Part shown: positions 43,576-55,099 of the stretch, in pieces
How positions within the stretch are numbered: position 1 is the first letter of the stretch
Layout: each line of letters begins with the position of its first letter
Assembly: GCA_021234155.1 (NCBI GenBank)
Contig: JAJEKV010000040.1
Location: 9,155,541 to 9,219,540, forward strand
Reading direction: 5' to 3'
From: Isoetes taiwanensis
Taxonomy: Eukaryota; Streptophyta; Lycopodiopsida; Isoetales; Isoetaceae
Length of the DNA: 64,000 nucleotides
The notes under the pieces: model-generated
Told to the model about the DNA's origin: nothing
The model's database searches: none
What the model saw: the letters and a program-made list of their open reading frames with translations, nothing else
Translations under genes and position numbers: made by a program

Positions 43576-46540
43576 ATGTTACATTCAAAAACATCCCCAG
43601 GATGGTTGGAACGGTGTTGGAATAAACGATAATGAGAGCTTAGCCACTCAAAGGTTCTAGATACCAATGAATTACTTAATGGTTATAAGCTGAGAGCATT
43701 TATTTGGTTTTGGGAATAAAAAGATGTGTGAAATATCGCATCCTCTTGATGGAAGAAAAGTAGGGGTAGGACGAATTTGGCGATTATACCTTTAGGGATA
43801 ACCAAGAAGAGGGCAATACATAGGAATTCCAAGTCCCGATAAAATCAAGACGAGGTGTATTGATCAGAAGGGTTAAGATTATATAGAGCAGTAGTCCACA
43901 TAATCGAAGAGTTACCCTACACGCGGTGACAATTTTAGGTACAGAAGTAGAAGCTGGAGAATCCGTTGCCTTGAGGCATAGACCCCTTAGAGGTTATGAC
44001 TTTGAAACTCTTAAGAGTGTAAGGAACCGGATACTGTTATAGCGATTACTAACGAAGATCGAAACATTGGGTTTTCCTATTAAGAGACCAGGAGGTTTTA
44101 GTGCCTCCGCTTCATTATGAGGGAGCCAAAGGCGACAAGATTTGAAGTTGACACGATAACTTAAGAAATTAGGTTAATTGTGACTAAGCATGGTTAATAT
44201 GGAGGACACAAAGGATCCTTAGTGAAAGAAGCCTTTAGAAAAGCTCTGCATGTGAGGTAATAGCCTTCGAAATTATGGCATAATCCCGTATGGGTGGTAT
44301 CATAGTGTATGTACACGACGGGAATACCATAAGGCACTAAAGGGATGGTTGAAGTAGCTGGGGATTCTATCAAAAATGTAGGCGGCATATACAAGTCCAA
44401 CATAAAGTTGGCCCCTGTCCATTTGGGAAGTAGGTGGCGAAGCCACATCATAAAGGTACATAGGCAATGGGTTTGTTCGAAAGAACTACCACGGTTATAG
44501 TTTAGCTAAGGTAGAGCAAAGCTCTAGCATTGTGGGATGTGGAGATATGTTTATTATGTACATTCCATGTACACATACAATAAACATCTTAGGGAGGTAA
44601 TCTAGGTGGCGACACAAGGAGAGAAAGATGAGTGTACCCCAAAGTTACCGATGAAGGGTTTAGAGTATGCTCAGAATGAGTAAACAACATTCAATCTGTT
44701 GTAGGCTAAGGTATAATGTCGTAGTTGGCACTTGAAATAAATGTCAACGGCCACTAGAATGAAGCTTAAGATGAGGGGGTTGAATAGTATAATAGTACAA
44801 TTCCAGGATAGGTAGCAAATAGCAGTTACTTGCTAGAAGTCCAAATGTGTCTTGCATAGATACCTAAGACTAGCTTTCCCACATGATCCATACCCGGATC
44901 AGGCAGAGGTGAACAACATGGTTTACATGGGGGTGCAAGTTAAAATATAGAGGACTCGAACATTGAGACAAGTCCGGGTTATATTAAACATAGGTAATTG
45001 TAGAAAGGCTTACAAAATACAAGGCAGGCGCCCTGATGAGTCCAGGTAACTTACGATTCCTACAAAGGTTCAGTCGCTCTTAGGCCATGACTATGGCTTA
45101 AATGAGGATGCCAAGTCATTTGGAATGCCACAACAACAGCATAACATCATGACAGAGAAATGTAATAACTAACATTTCTAGGATGCAGGACAACGTTGAA
45201 TCATAACCCCAATGATAGGTGGGTTAACAATATAGGGAACATATAATAGCGGCTTAGAAGCCACAAGACGGTTAACGAAGGCATAAAGGAGTAAATGGAT
45301 TGCTGACTCTACTGAATAAAGGTCACAGCCAAAGAATGAAATGTGTAGCTGTGGCAGGTGTAAGGGTCGGAATACTGAAAATCAATCATAGACTTAGAAA
45401 ACATATTGAAGAAGAGAAGGAATAAAGGACGTGGATGTCTTAAGACAATATGGTGAATTGAATTCACGAAGGATGTTTTTTTATAGATAAATAGATAGAT
45501 AGGTAGATAGCACCTATACTTCATGGCACATTCGCAGCGTCTATGAGGACATATGACGGATCCCCAGAGACTTGAACACAAGAGCTCTTAATAGGGGAGG
45601 TCTATCTTGAGAGGTCTTTGGATGGTACTATGCTCTATGATACTCACATAATTGCTTGGACATATGTAAGGTCATTTGCGGAACCTAAGGACGTTTAGGC
45701 ACTAAAATAATGGTTGGAAATACTTTGCCTCAGCCATATCTAGATGATTAGTCAACAATGGTTGGATGCCATTGGTCCATTAGGGTGGAAGAACACCAAA
45801 AGAGGGTAGGCTGCTGTCAATTTGACGGCGTGTGGCGCAGATAATTAATCACAGCCATATAGGGGGTGAGGTTTGGCACAAAATAATACCAAAGTTTGTA
45901 ACCGGGATTGATTTAGAATGAAGGTGTTAACACTATTGTAGGGGTCTAACACAAGCACTCATTACGTATTACAGGGTATGTATCGTGGTCTGGGGAAATT
46001 GTCCATAAAAAGAACATGACCATTGAGAAGAAGTAGTGAAGGGTGGTAGGATTAAAGCTACCCATGGTCTAGCTAGAAGGGTACTGCATGGCAGTCCCTA
46101 GTTGGTTGGGCGAGAAAAGATCCTTTCTCTGGGAAATGAGACGAGTCAAGGTTTAGACACTAGAGAGAGACAACGTTAATTATAATTATGTCTATAAAAC
46201 ATTACTTATATAACGTCGAATAAGGTCTAATATAAAGCATATGAATGTAGTATGGGTTGAATCGTGGCAAGGCCCGAAGAAATTGTGTTATCAAGGCATC
46301 TACCAAAGGAAAAATACAGGTCGAGGAACGCCGATAACTGGATATTATTATCGTCGCTTAAGGAATATCCAAGGATATAGCACATGGTGCTATCCTAGAG
46401 AGTTGCCCTGTCGTTATTAATTAAATTCCGGAATTAGTCCCACCAAATGAGTTGATGTTATCATACCAAGTTGGCCGGACTTGCTAGATTACATCGTTTC
46501 GGTTTATTCCTAAGGGATACTAGCTTTATATATGGTTATA
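43576..46540. other. Internal non-coding sequence of element III
   Basis: Nearly 3 kb without a supported gene on either strand. An AGATAGAT-type short repeat is at 45486-45510. Nothing resembling gag, protease, RT or integrase is found. Confidence 0.6.
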
Positions 46541-46548
46541 TGGCGAGA

Positions 46549-46620
46549 GAGCTTGCTCCGGTGGCTATGGCAAGAGAGCTTGCTCCGGCGGCTATGGCGA
46601 AGGAGCTTGCTCCGGTGGAG
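46549..46620 (+). repeat. 27-base tandem repeat
   Basis: The unit GAGCTTGCTCCGGTGGCTAT plus seven bases occurs about 2.7 times. In one frame it would encode ARELAPVAM repeats, but no gene context supports translation. Confidence 0.75.
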
Positions 46621-46719
46621 TTGTTGCCTCCACAACGTGGGTTACCAAAGGCAAACCTCTAATTTAAATATGGAATAGATACACTATAAATACTAGAAAA
46701 AGGATTATATCCCTTCAAG

Positions 46720-46955
46720 AAAGAAGTTGGCTTATTGGTAAAGGTGTTGGCTTGGGTGTTGAAGGTCAGGGGTTCAATCCCATGATGTACCTTTTGCTTA
46801 AAAGAATGTTTAACTAGACAAAACAGAATGTTAGATATAGATAGATAAGAGACAGAACATATATTATATGCTACATAAAGAGAGTTGGCAAAATGGAAAG
46901 AGTGTTGGGTTGGAAGAGGGAGGTCACTGGTTCGAAATGAAGTAAAACTTTTTAC

Positions 46956-46987
<32 letters not shown>
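46720..46987 (+). mobile_element. Two SINE-like heads with pol III boxes and a poly(T) end
   Basis: The first head (46726-46790) has TTGGCTTATTGGTAAAGG as box A-like and GGGGTTCAATCCC as box B. The second (46880-46940) has GTTGGCAAAATGG and CTGGTTCGAAAT. The second is followed by a long T run (46962-46987). This fits tRNA-derived SINEs, some of which end in T rather than A. Bodies are short and borders unclear. Confidence 0.45.
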
Positions 46988-47408
46988 AGGGCTGGGGGCA
47001 GCCCCTACCCTGACTCCGCCATCGACGCCAGAAACGCCCGGGTACCCCCTGCCCGCCAATTAGGGTTTCGCGCCTGCATTTTTTCCCGTTTTGGGTCGGC
47101 CAAAGGGTGTTCTAAGCTAATTCGGGTGTTCCGGACGCAATGGAAATAAAATCGCCGCAATCCGAGTTTCCTAAAGAAAGTTATGGCCTCCGAAAGAATG
47201 GGACTGCATTTTGCCAAGAACTCAACATAACTTCACCTTAAAATTTTGAATTTTTTTCTATTTATCTAGCTCAATCCTCACCTACTTAGGCCAAAGCTCA
47301 TCCTACTTATGGATTTGGTGTACTTTCCCTACATTGGAGGTCTCCTACTATCTAAACGGTCTAACGAGTTAACATGGCCAGTGCTATGATCTGGTCCACC
47401 AAAATCAT

Positions 47409-47421
47409 GGCTCTGATACCA
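47409..47421 (-). other. Primer-binding site of element III
   Basis: Read on the minus strand this is TGGTATCAGAGCC, complementary to the 3' end of initiator tRNA-Met, one base from the LTR. It fixes the element's direction. Confidence 0.88.
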
Positions 47422-47422
47422 C

Positions 47423-49001
47423 TGCGACGCTCCCTGAATATATACGGCGCTCCGGACGTATACATACAGGGACTTCCCCCTCCCATGGCAATCAACTCAC
47501 CATGAGCAGGGCCCTCCGTCTAACTCGGACCATCCGTAGAGAGATGCCCGGGTGAAGGACACGGAGGTGTCATTCGGCCCACGCCTTCAATGGGACTCCT
47601 AAGTTGCGGAAGCGTGAATACATGTTGGCACACAGCATAAATCATATATAAATAACCACCACGAAGGGTGGCACATCCATCCAAGTACTAACGGCAAAGA
47701 ATATGCATCTAATCCTAAGGGAAACACCCCAAACCCCAGGTTCTACCCCGGTTCAGACTCCTGTGAGGATGGACTGACGGCTCGGTCTCAAGAGATCAAC
47801 AGACAGAGGTATAACCTGGCGTTGGCTGGCATAGAACAGTGGCTAGGGTTGTCCACTCCATCCGCCCCTCCTGTGCACACTTTGCAGATGAGTCGAATCA
47901 TGCTATGGCATCACTATAGCCTTCCGGAGATGCAGACTCAAGGCATCACCCTTCGAGCCTGCTCCAGGGTTCATGAAGCCCTAGTCCGAAGCCGAGGCGG
48001 TCGGGGAAGTGTCCCCTTCCGGGATCGCGGTGGTTCCATGGGTGAGCTAGAGAATACGTGCGCATCAGCGACCCCGCATCCATGCCCGACTTACTCACCC
48101 TAAATCTACTCAAAGTGCGGGGGTGCCCCATCACGGGTCACACCTGCGCACCCGGGGAGTGTCGGACCCATACCCGGCCCTCTCACGTGGCCCGGCTATC
48201 GCCTAGCCCAGCTGTAGGAGTCTCGGGGAGCCTTTATGTTAAGTGCAAGACCCCACCCCCACTTCTCCCTCTGCGTCCCTTCTCTGGTGCTAAGCCATTC
48301 CATAGCATCGACGACCCGGTGGTCTCTTGTGCACAGGCCGCAACTAATGGGAAATACAGGGATCTACCTAGGAGCATACTACTAAACATGGCTTAGAGGT
48401 CTCTACCCCCCCTTAATTCCCCCATTTCAAGAGTAATACTATGCAAAGAACTATCAATCCATCCTTTAAGAGCAAGACCAGAATCATAGATAAAGAGAAC
48501 TCACCTTTGCAATCAAGGGTTAGTTCCTACAGGTAAAGCATAGAGAACACAGAGAAACAGAAGAAATACACACAACAAGTGCCCAACAGGGGTGCTACCC
48601 TACAGATAACACAGCTAAGCTACGGACTAACCGTCGAATCGGGCTTGGGATGGCTCCATCTCGATTTGCTGAAGGGTGCCTGGCTGTTGCTCCTCCTCCT
48701 CCATCTCCAATTGCTCCTAATTCGAATTGGGGCCCCAAAGCCCTAATTTGGGTGTCCAAAATGGAAACCCTGCCTTGCCCAATCGATTTGGACCAGGTGG
48801 CATGTCATTAATTAACTAATTAAGCTAATTAGGTTAATTAAGACAAAAATACACTTAATTAGGTTTTATTAATTTAGCATAGCTAAATTAATCCCTTTTA
48901 GGTCAACCCCCTAGGTTAACATACCCCATGGTGGTGTATTTCTACTACGTGACGTGTCAATATATTTATACGTATACCATATAAATACGTGGAACGTCAC
49001 A
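47423..49001 (-). repeat. 5' LTR of element III (about 1.58 kb)
   Basis: On the minus strand it starts TGTGACGTTCC and ends GGGAGCGTCGCA. It shares the central block with the LTRs of element II, so both belong to one family. Confidence 0.92.
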
Positions 49002-49500
49002 ACCTTCTTTTGACTGTGACTCCATGCGGCATTACTACGAGTTTGCGTCTGCTATGGACACTCGGTTTCGATGGATTCATGGCCGCCTTGCTATGTTGGG
49101 GGCCGCCATTCCGGACGATGTGCTGCAGATGGTGGAAGATGGTAAGCGTTTGGTGGACCAAGAGATGAAATTTGTCCTTATTGCTGATCAACACGGATAC
49201 GATGTCGCTTTGCAATTTAGCGAGTCCCCTAGTCTGAACTTTTCTTCGGACGAATCCAAACGCCTGCACCAGGCTAAGAAATTCGCCCAAGAAAGCGCCT
49301 ATCTCGTGCTCGCACTTCACCGTACCCTTCGTCTACCACTTTCTCTTCTTGTGCTTGTTCCCCCGCCAATCCCTCCGCCCTTCACTGTACTTTTTGTTGT
49401 CATTTTCGACACACTGCCAAAAATTGTTTTCGTCGCCAGTTCTTCCATAATGCCGTTCCCCCCTTTTCTCCACGATTTCCTCACTTAGTACCTCTCAACC
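49002..49500 (+). pseudogene. Second gag-like frame, 3' half
   Basis: After removal of element III (and one ACCTT copy) the frame continues from HPTP into SFDCDSMRHYYEFASAMDTRF and RLAMLGAAIPDDVLQMVEDG, then a helical segment up to ESAYLVLALHR near 49325. The protein would be the RNA-binding or structural gag. It frameshifts after that into a short Cys/His-containing stretch near 49385-49450. Zinc-finger identity is not clear. Confidence 0.65.
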
Positions 49501-49659
49501 CCACTCCATTGATGGCTTTTCCCCCGCAGACACATCATCCGGCCCTTCCTCCACCTGCATTGCCTCAGCCTTGGTCTTCTTGAGCCATTTTAGTTCTTCA
49601 CTATGTCTTGTATTTACTTTTGATCATTAATAAAGGATATTGTTTTCTGACGGGTCTTT

Positions 49660-50338
49660 TTTTGCAGATTGCCAAGTTTTTACCTCTCCTTTACCCCATC
49701 TCCCCCTTGATCCTGTGGCTCTCGATTCCGCGTGGGCGTCCCCTTGCGTCTTTACCTTTTTGGCGCTTTATCTCTGCCAATCCTCTTGTCTTGTCTTGGG
49801 TCCAACATGGTTATGCTCTTCCTTGGGCTTAGGGACCTCCATCTCAACCATTTCCTCGCCCAAACCTTTCCTCTCTGTCGTCGCATATTCCTTTTGCTTG
49901 TTCTGCCATTCAAGACCTTTTACGTTCTGGTGTTGTTATGCAGGTCCCATCTTGTCCCTTTTTCTGCTCACCCCTCGCCGTTGTGCCCAAAGGCGACCAC
50001 AAGTTCCGCTTGATTCTAGACTTACGCTATCTTAACTCCTTTTTGTCTGTTCCTTCTTTTCGTTACGAGTCTCTTTCTGATGCTTTGGCTGTCCTTCAAC
50101 CCCAGGATTTTCTCTTTACGTTGGATCTGAAATCCGGTTACCATCATGTTCCCATCTGGCCTCCTCATCACACCTTTTTGGGTTTTCAGTTTGACCACCA
50201 ATTTTGTGTCTTCACTATGCTACCTTTTGGCCTAGCCTCTGCTCCTTTTGTCTTTACCAAATTGATGCGCCCGTTAGTCCGCCATCGGCGAGCGGCCGGT
50301 ATTCGTTGCACCCCTTATATGGATGATTTCCTTTTTTA
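49660..50338 (+). pseudogene. Reverse transcriptase of the DIRS-like element
   Basis: Coding starts after a TTTTTTTGCAG acceptor-like site. Conserved parts are AVVPKGDHKFRLILDLRYLN, LFTLDLKSGYHHVPI, TMLPFGLASAPFVFTKLM and the intact catalytic YMDD (50317-50328). A TAG at 49830-49832 and a TAA at 50337-50339 break it. The KSGYHHVPI and FGLASAP forms, and the recombinase downstream, distinguish it from Ty3. Confidence 0.85.
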
Positions 50339-50339
50339 A

Positions 50340-51360
50340 CACTCAGCATGACCCTAGTTCTCTTCAACATCGCATCATTTCTGATTTGCAATCTGCTGCT
50401 TGGCCTAAATGTCGTTTGCGTTTGTCACACCGTGCTATTTTCCTCGGGTTTCTCCTTGATGCTTCTGCTATGGTTATTTGCCTATCTTCCAAGAAATTAG
50501 CCAAGTTTTTTCAACTCTCCTCTTCGCTTCTTTCCTCTTCTCATCTTACATCACGTCACCTCGCCAAATTCTTGGGCTTTCTCCAGTCCCTTCGCATTGT
50601 TTTCAGTTCCCTTGTCTCCGCTTTAACATTCTTTTCTTATCGCCTTATTCAGCCTTTTCACTGGGATGCTCCTATTTCTTTATCCTCTTTAGCCCGCATG
50701 GAAATTGTGTTATGGGAATCCGTCGCCTCTTCTTTGAGTTTTCACCCTATTTCCCCACCCCGACGTCCTTCCGCCGTCCTTGGTTTCGACGCCAGTTCAT
50801 TTGGTTGGGGGGGGTTGGCTCCTTCTCCCGGGGCAGAACCGCTTGGATTTTGTTGGCCCTTTTTCCGAATCGGAACTTTCTCGTTCTTCCACTTGGTGCG
50901 AACTCTTAGCTTTCTATCAAGTTTTGCACTCGGCCTTGCCTTTTCTCCATGCTCGCCTGGTCACTGTTCGTGGGGATAATTTGAATGTTGCCACCATTCT
51001 CCAAAAAGGGGGTTCCTCTTCACCCGATATTCATTTTCTCACCTTAGAGATCTTCCTCCTTTGTTTTCAATTTTCCATCTCCTTGGAGCCTGTGTGGATT
51101 CCTCGCTCCCAAAACGAGTGGGCCGATTATCTTTCTCGCCTTCCTCAATCTGATGAGTTTGCCCTTGCCCCGTGGTATTTTCGCTATATTGATTCTTTGT
51201 GGGGCCCGCATCATGTTGATCGTTTTGCCTCTCCCCTTAACCACGGGCTCCCCCCGTTTATAATACTCGGTTCGCATATCCGCACCACATTCCCCCTGCT
51301 GCTTTTACTTATGATTGGCACCTCTTTAACAATTTTTGTTTTCCTCCGCCCTCCTTAGTT
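50340..51360 (+). pseudogene. RT connection and RNase H of the DIRS-like element
   Basis: The frame from 50340 has AIFLGFLLDASAMVICL and the RNase H start VLGFDASSFGWGG. After a one-base shift near 50830 it continues (50780-51358 frame) with STWCELLAFYQVLHSALPFL, TVRGDNLNVATILQKGGS and IPRSQNEWADYLSRLP, then VDRFASPLNHGLPPF. The F-G-W-G-G and final V-D-R-F-A motifs are typical of DIRS RNase H. Confidence 0.85.
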
Positions 51361-51623
51361 CCCCGCGTTTTACACCATGCGGCCGCGTGTCATGCTCGTA
51401 TTACACTGGTGATTCTTCATTGGCCTTTTGCACCATGGTGGCCCTTGCTCTGGACGAGATCGGCGTGGGCGTCTTTTATTAAAGAATTTATGTTTTTTGA
51501 TGCATTTTCGTTGGCTTTATTGCCCCATATATCGGCAACCTTTGCAGGGTGTCGGCGTCATGTGGCTCTTTATATTTTTCGTTGTCAATTTGAATAAAGT
51601 TAACATGGTTTTTATGTTGTTTT

Positions 51624-52465
51624 GTGGCAGCTACCTCCTGCTTGCTGACTCCCCAGGAGGTCCCCTTGTTCCTCTCGACTTTGCCTTTGGTCTTTTCCTC
51701 CCGCGCCCCATCTACTCTCACGGCTTACATCGCTATGTTCTGCCGCTTTGTTGTTTGGTGCCGTCTACATGCTGTTTCCTATCTCCCTGCTTCCCCCTTT
51801 GTCGTTGCGGCATTTTTCGCCTCTCTTCATCATCCTCATATGTCTCCCTCGTCCATTACTTCGGCCTCGGCGGCCATATCCTTCTTTCGTCAAATTTTCA
51901 ACATTCCCTCCCCCGCCATTTTACCTTTACCGTCCTTGGCTCGTCAGTCCACCTCTCGTCGGGCCCGCCCCCCTCGTACCTTTCTTCCTCTCCTGCCTCA
52001 GCATGTACGCTCTGTTGTTCTCCACTTCGCGTATCCCGCGGCTCCATTTCCCTCGTTGGCCTGCGCTGCTCTCGTCGTGCTTTCCTTTGCCGCTTTTTTG
52101 CACATCTCCGAGGCCCTTGCCCTCAACTGGCGTGATCTTTCTTTTTCATTGTCTCACGTTGATGTTCTTATTCGCCATTCTAAACGAGACCAATTTGCCC
52201 GCGGTCATACGATTTCCTTAGCTCGCTTGCCGTCGATCGCATGCCCCGTCACTATCCTTCAGTGGCTGATTTCCACCGGTTCTTATCATCTCCTCGATCC
52301 TCCGTCCGGCGGCCCTCTTTTTCGCTCCTCTCCTTCCTCTCTACGTCCCTTATCCTATCCAACTGCCCGCGTGTAGTGGAGAGATTGCCTTCTCGCTATC
52401 GGCTTGGATCCATCCCAATATGGTACACATTCTACTCGTCGCGGCGGGGCCTCGGCAGCTGCGGC
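51624..52465 (+). pseudogene. Tyrosine recombinase of the DIRS-like element, truncated
   Basis: The frame 51624-52376 begins after a TTTTGTGGCAG acceptor-like site. Box I is LHISEALALNWRDL, in which His (52101-52103) stands where tyrosine recombinases have the catalytic Arg. A TAG at 52374-52376 interrupts, and the same frame continues to the HxxR box (GTHSTRRGGASAAAAQ) at 52422-52464. The Penelope-like insertion then removes the part with the catalytic Tyr. The enzyme would insert circular cDNA; this copy cannot. Confidence 0.85.
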
Positions 52466-53250
52466 TCAATAAAGCATATAAATATTCGTAGGCAATATAC
52501 ACAGGTTACTAATATCTTAAAGTTCTCACGAGAACACAGATTAAATTAAAAGGAGTTTGGCCTTGCTGTAAGTGCAACCGTTATAGATATTGTAATAATG
52601 TAATAGTTATAATATGCCAGAAATCATGTAAAGTTGCAGATATGATGCACCGTGAATGTTTAGGCTGTATACGGTGAAAACAAATATTCTTGTGTAATGT
52701 CCACTATTAAGTATTGTGCATGCAGAAAAGAGGTGATGGAACACTATTGAACATCGAATTTTATGTATATCTGTGCAATGGGAATTTTCTTATATGATTG
52801 CTAACGAATAACTGGTTAAATCCTTAGCATATGCTGTGATAATAGAATATATTTGAATAAAACAAGATATGCAACGAGGCTAGTATTTGCAGAAACGAAC
52901 TCATGAGGCTGGCAATGATTAATATGCAATGATCATTCACGTTGGGTGAAGGCATATGAGTTTGGTGAGGAGATCTAATTAGTGCTGAAGCAGGAGGAAA
53001 ATACATGGAAGTAATGCACTTAACAGATTAATATCTTAATGTTTAAGTGTACTAACATAGGCTGTTGTTAAGTCAAACAAATGTGATTGCAAATCTCTCT
53101 CTTATGATGTACCATGGTGAAGGGCGTTAAGCCGAAAGGAACCATTGCTTACCTGCTTTAGCTTAGGCATTTACCCTTTTTCAAGGCTAACTTGCTTATG
53201 GTTCTAATGCAGGGTTCTTTTCCTCCATATGGATGTCTATTGAACACAAA
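52466..53250 (+). repeat. Left head repeat of the Penelope-like element
   Basis: It begins TCAATAAAGCATAT and matches the right head over nearly 800 bases with few changes. It ends in GGTTCTAATGCAGGG just before the RT frame; the AG there could be a splice acceptor. No gene is supported within it. Confidence 0.9.
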
Positions 53251-54574
53251 AAGATGTTGGGATATTATGAAGACATGCTGGTGTTTTCTGAAATACCCTG
53301 CATATTATATGATTTCTGTTTATGCATATTATATGAAATACCCTACTCTAGCCAAATATATTGATCCTAAAGTTGGGCATGTACGTACCACCAATTTGGA
53401 AATAATCCATTGCCGTAAACTTAGGAAAATTTTTGCTTGTGGACTAAACCACATACCAGACTCAAGCTTCTCTATTGAGGAGTTTATGAGGGACTTGTGC
53501 TGCACGTGTGAACAATTTTTTAGTGTACATCATTTCCAGATTCTACATATGAGTGAACAGGAAATTGAAGCCTTGAAAAGCCAGGTGCTACAACTGGCTC
53601 ATAAAAAAATAGTGCATCACAAATTAAACCTCCAAACAAAAAGATTTGTTTGGAATGATGCTGAGGTAAAGAGAAATCTGACATGGTTGACTAAAAACTT
53701 TTACGTATCAGGTCTAGATAAGGCTCCTAACAATGCATCATTTATATGTCAGAAACACATCAATGAAATGGCACTCATCAGACTGAATAGTGCTGATTTT
53801 GAAAAGATACCTCGGAATAAGGATGAGATTATCGCTGAATGCAGAAATGACATACCCACAAAGCTGGGCTTAGAGGAACCATGTAATGACAGACTACCAT
53901 ATTTACTGGGCATTTTTAAAGCCCACAAATCTGAATATAGATGGATAACAAACTCTCATGAAACCATCTTCTCTGGAACGGCAGATTTTATAACAGGTAT
54001 TTTAAATAACTTCACGGAGCTATGGCCTTCTGTATGTCACTGGAATACATCACAAATTAGAGTCTGGTTAAATGAAAAGGTCAATCCGTGCTGGATCATT
54101 AACTCGGCATATGACTTTGTACTTAATATCCCAAGCAAAGTCTTCAATGTTTTTTCAGCCGACATAACTAAGTGTTATGAGAACATCCCCATAACTGGCA
54201 AAGAAGGACTAGTGGAAATAATAAATGATGTTGCAGACTTAATATGGGAATATATGTGTAACACCTCACCATTGTTAAAACTAGTGATTAAGGTCAAAGC
54301 TAGGAAATACATTGCAAAATGGGAGAAGATTGAGACAGACGTCCCTTATAAGAAAAAGATAGCACATAAACAAGAATTCAAGTTGATCAATGAGTGGTTA
54401 GTGTGCCACTGTTACCTTCAGATGGGTGATGAATTTTGGAGACAAAAGAAAGGAATCCCTATGGGATTTTCATGCAGCCCAGCATGGTGTAACATGTACC
54501 TTGCCTGGTACGAGCTGAGGTTTACTATCAGACTTGCCCACTCCAACAGAATGAAGGATATTCCTAGATTCTAG
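53212..54574 (+). pseudogene. Penelope-type reverse transcriptase, first part
   Basis: The frame has LDKAPNNASFICQKHINEMAL (entry motif of Penelope RTs), LPYLLGIFKAHKSEYRWI, FSADITKCYENIPITGKEGL (first catalytic Asp) and KKGIPMGFSCSPAWCNMYL. It ends at TAG 54572-54574 directly before the YIDD box. The N-terminal 120 residues have Cys/His pairs but no GIY-YIG. It would copy element RNA from a chromosomal 3' end. Confidence 0.88.
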
Positions 54575-55099
54575 TATGCAGGTCGATATATCGATGATCT
54601 AAACTTAATCAATGCTGGAAACGTCTTTTCTATTAGGTCGGGGCTTACAATTTACAACATGAAAAATCTTGGCATCAAGGATGAAACTATATATAGAAAA
54701 CACGATGAAAAGGAAAAGCAGTACGGATATAAGGTGAACTTCTTAAATGTTACTCTACAAGTTACAGAGCAGAACATTGGGATGTATAAGACCAATAGGT
54801 ATGACAAAAGGGTACATCTTCCCTTTCCTGTGTACAGGTTTATCAAGGCTAAAGGTTGCAGGCCATATGGACAAGCAAGGAAGGTTATAATTTCACAAGT
54901 ATTTCCATATGTATATGCACATTCGGATCCAGTAAATGCTGCTGAGGATATCATACTGTTAATTAAGGCTTTTTGTGACAATGGTTTCTACAAAAAGGAT
55001 ATCATACGAATTGTGTTCAAAGCATTGAAGACTAATAACTTTCCAGGCCTTCCTTATGATATTGGAGACGTAATCAGAATACTTTACAAATCCAAGTAA
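54575..55099 (+). pseudogene. Penelope-type reverse transcriptase, second part
   Basis: Immediately after the TAG the same frame gives YAGRYIDDLNLINAG with the catalytic DD, then YGYKVNFLNVTLQV and the thumb-like end FCDNGFYKKDIIRIVFKALKT and YDIGDVIRILYKSK. One stop codon is thus the main lesion. No C-terminal endonuclease follows. Confidence 0.88.

Larger units (their letters stand above)
43088..49001 (-). mobile_element. Ty3 element III, minus strand, no coding capacity
   Basis: A full LTR lies on the right (47423-49001) and an LTR fragment of the same sequence on the left (43088-43575). The duplication ACCTT flanks the whole unit (43083-43087 and 49002-49006). A minus-strand initiator-Met primer site adjoins the right LTR, so that is the 5' LTR. 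The 3.8 kb between has no frame resembling gag or pol, although the LTR parts are almost identical. It is likely a non-autonomous relative of elements II and IV with a later deletion in the 3' LTR. Confidence 0.88.
40035..52465 (+). mobile_element. DIRS-like element with tyrosine recombinase, interrupted and truncated
   Basis: Gag-like frames, an RT with RNase H of the DIRS type, and a tyrosine recombinase occur in this order on the plus strand, which is the DIRS order. The middle is split by Ty3 element III (43088-49001); removing it rejoins one reading frame exactly. The right end is cut at 52465 by a Penelope-like element, so the recombinase tail and terminal repeats are missing. The left end is set at the TATA box and is approximate. 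Confidence 0.85.

Noticed and set aside
45480-45515. CRISPR-like or structured repeat at the AGATAGAT tract
   Set aside because: It is a simple tetranucleotide repeat without spacers.
47822-48396. Open frames inside the LTR of element III
   Set aside because: They lie wholly in the LTR, run against its direction, and have no recognisable domain.
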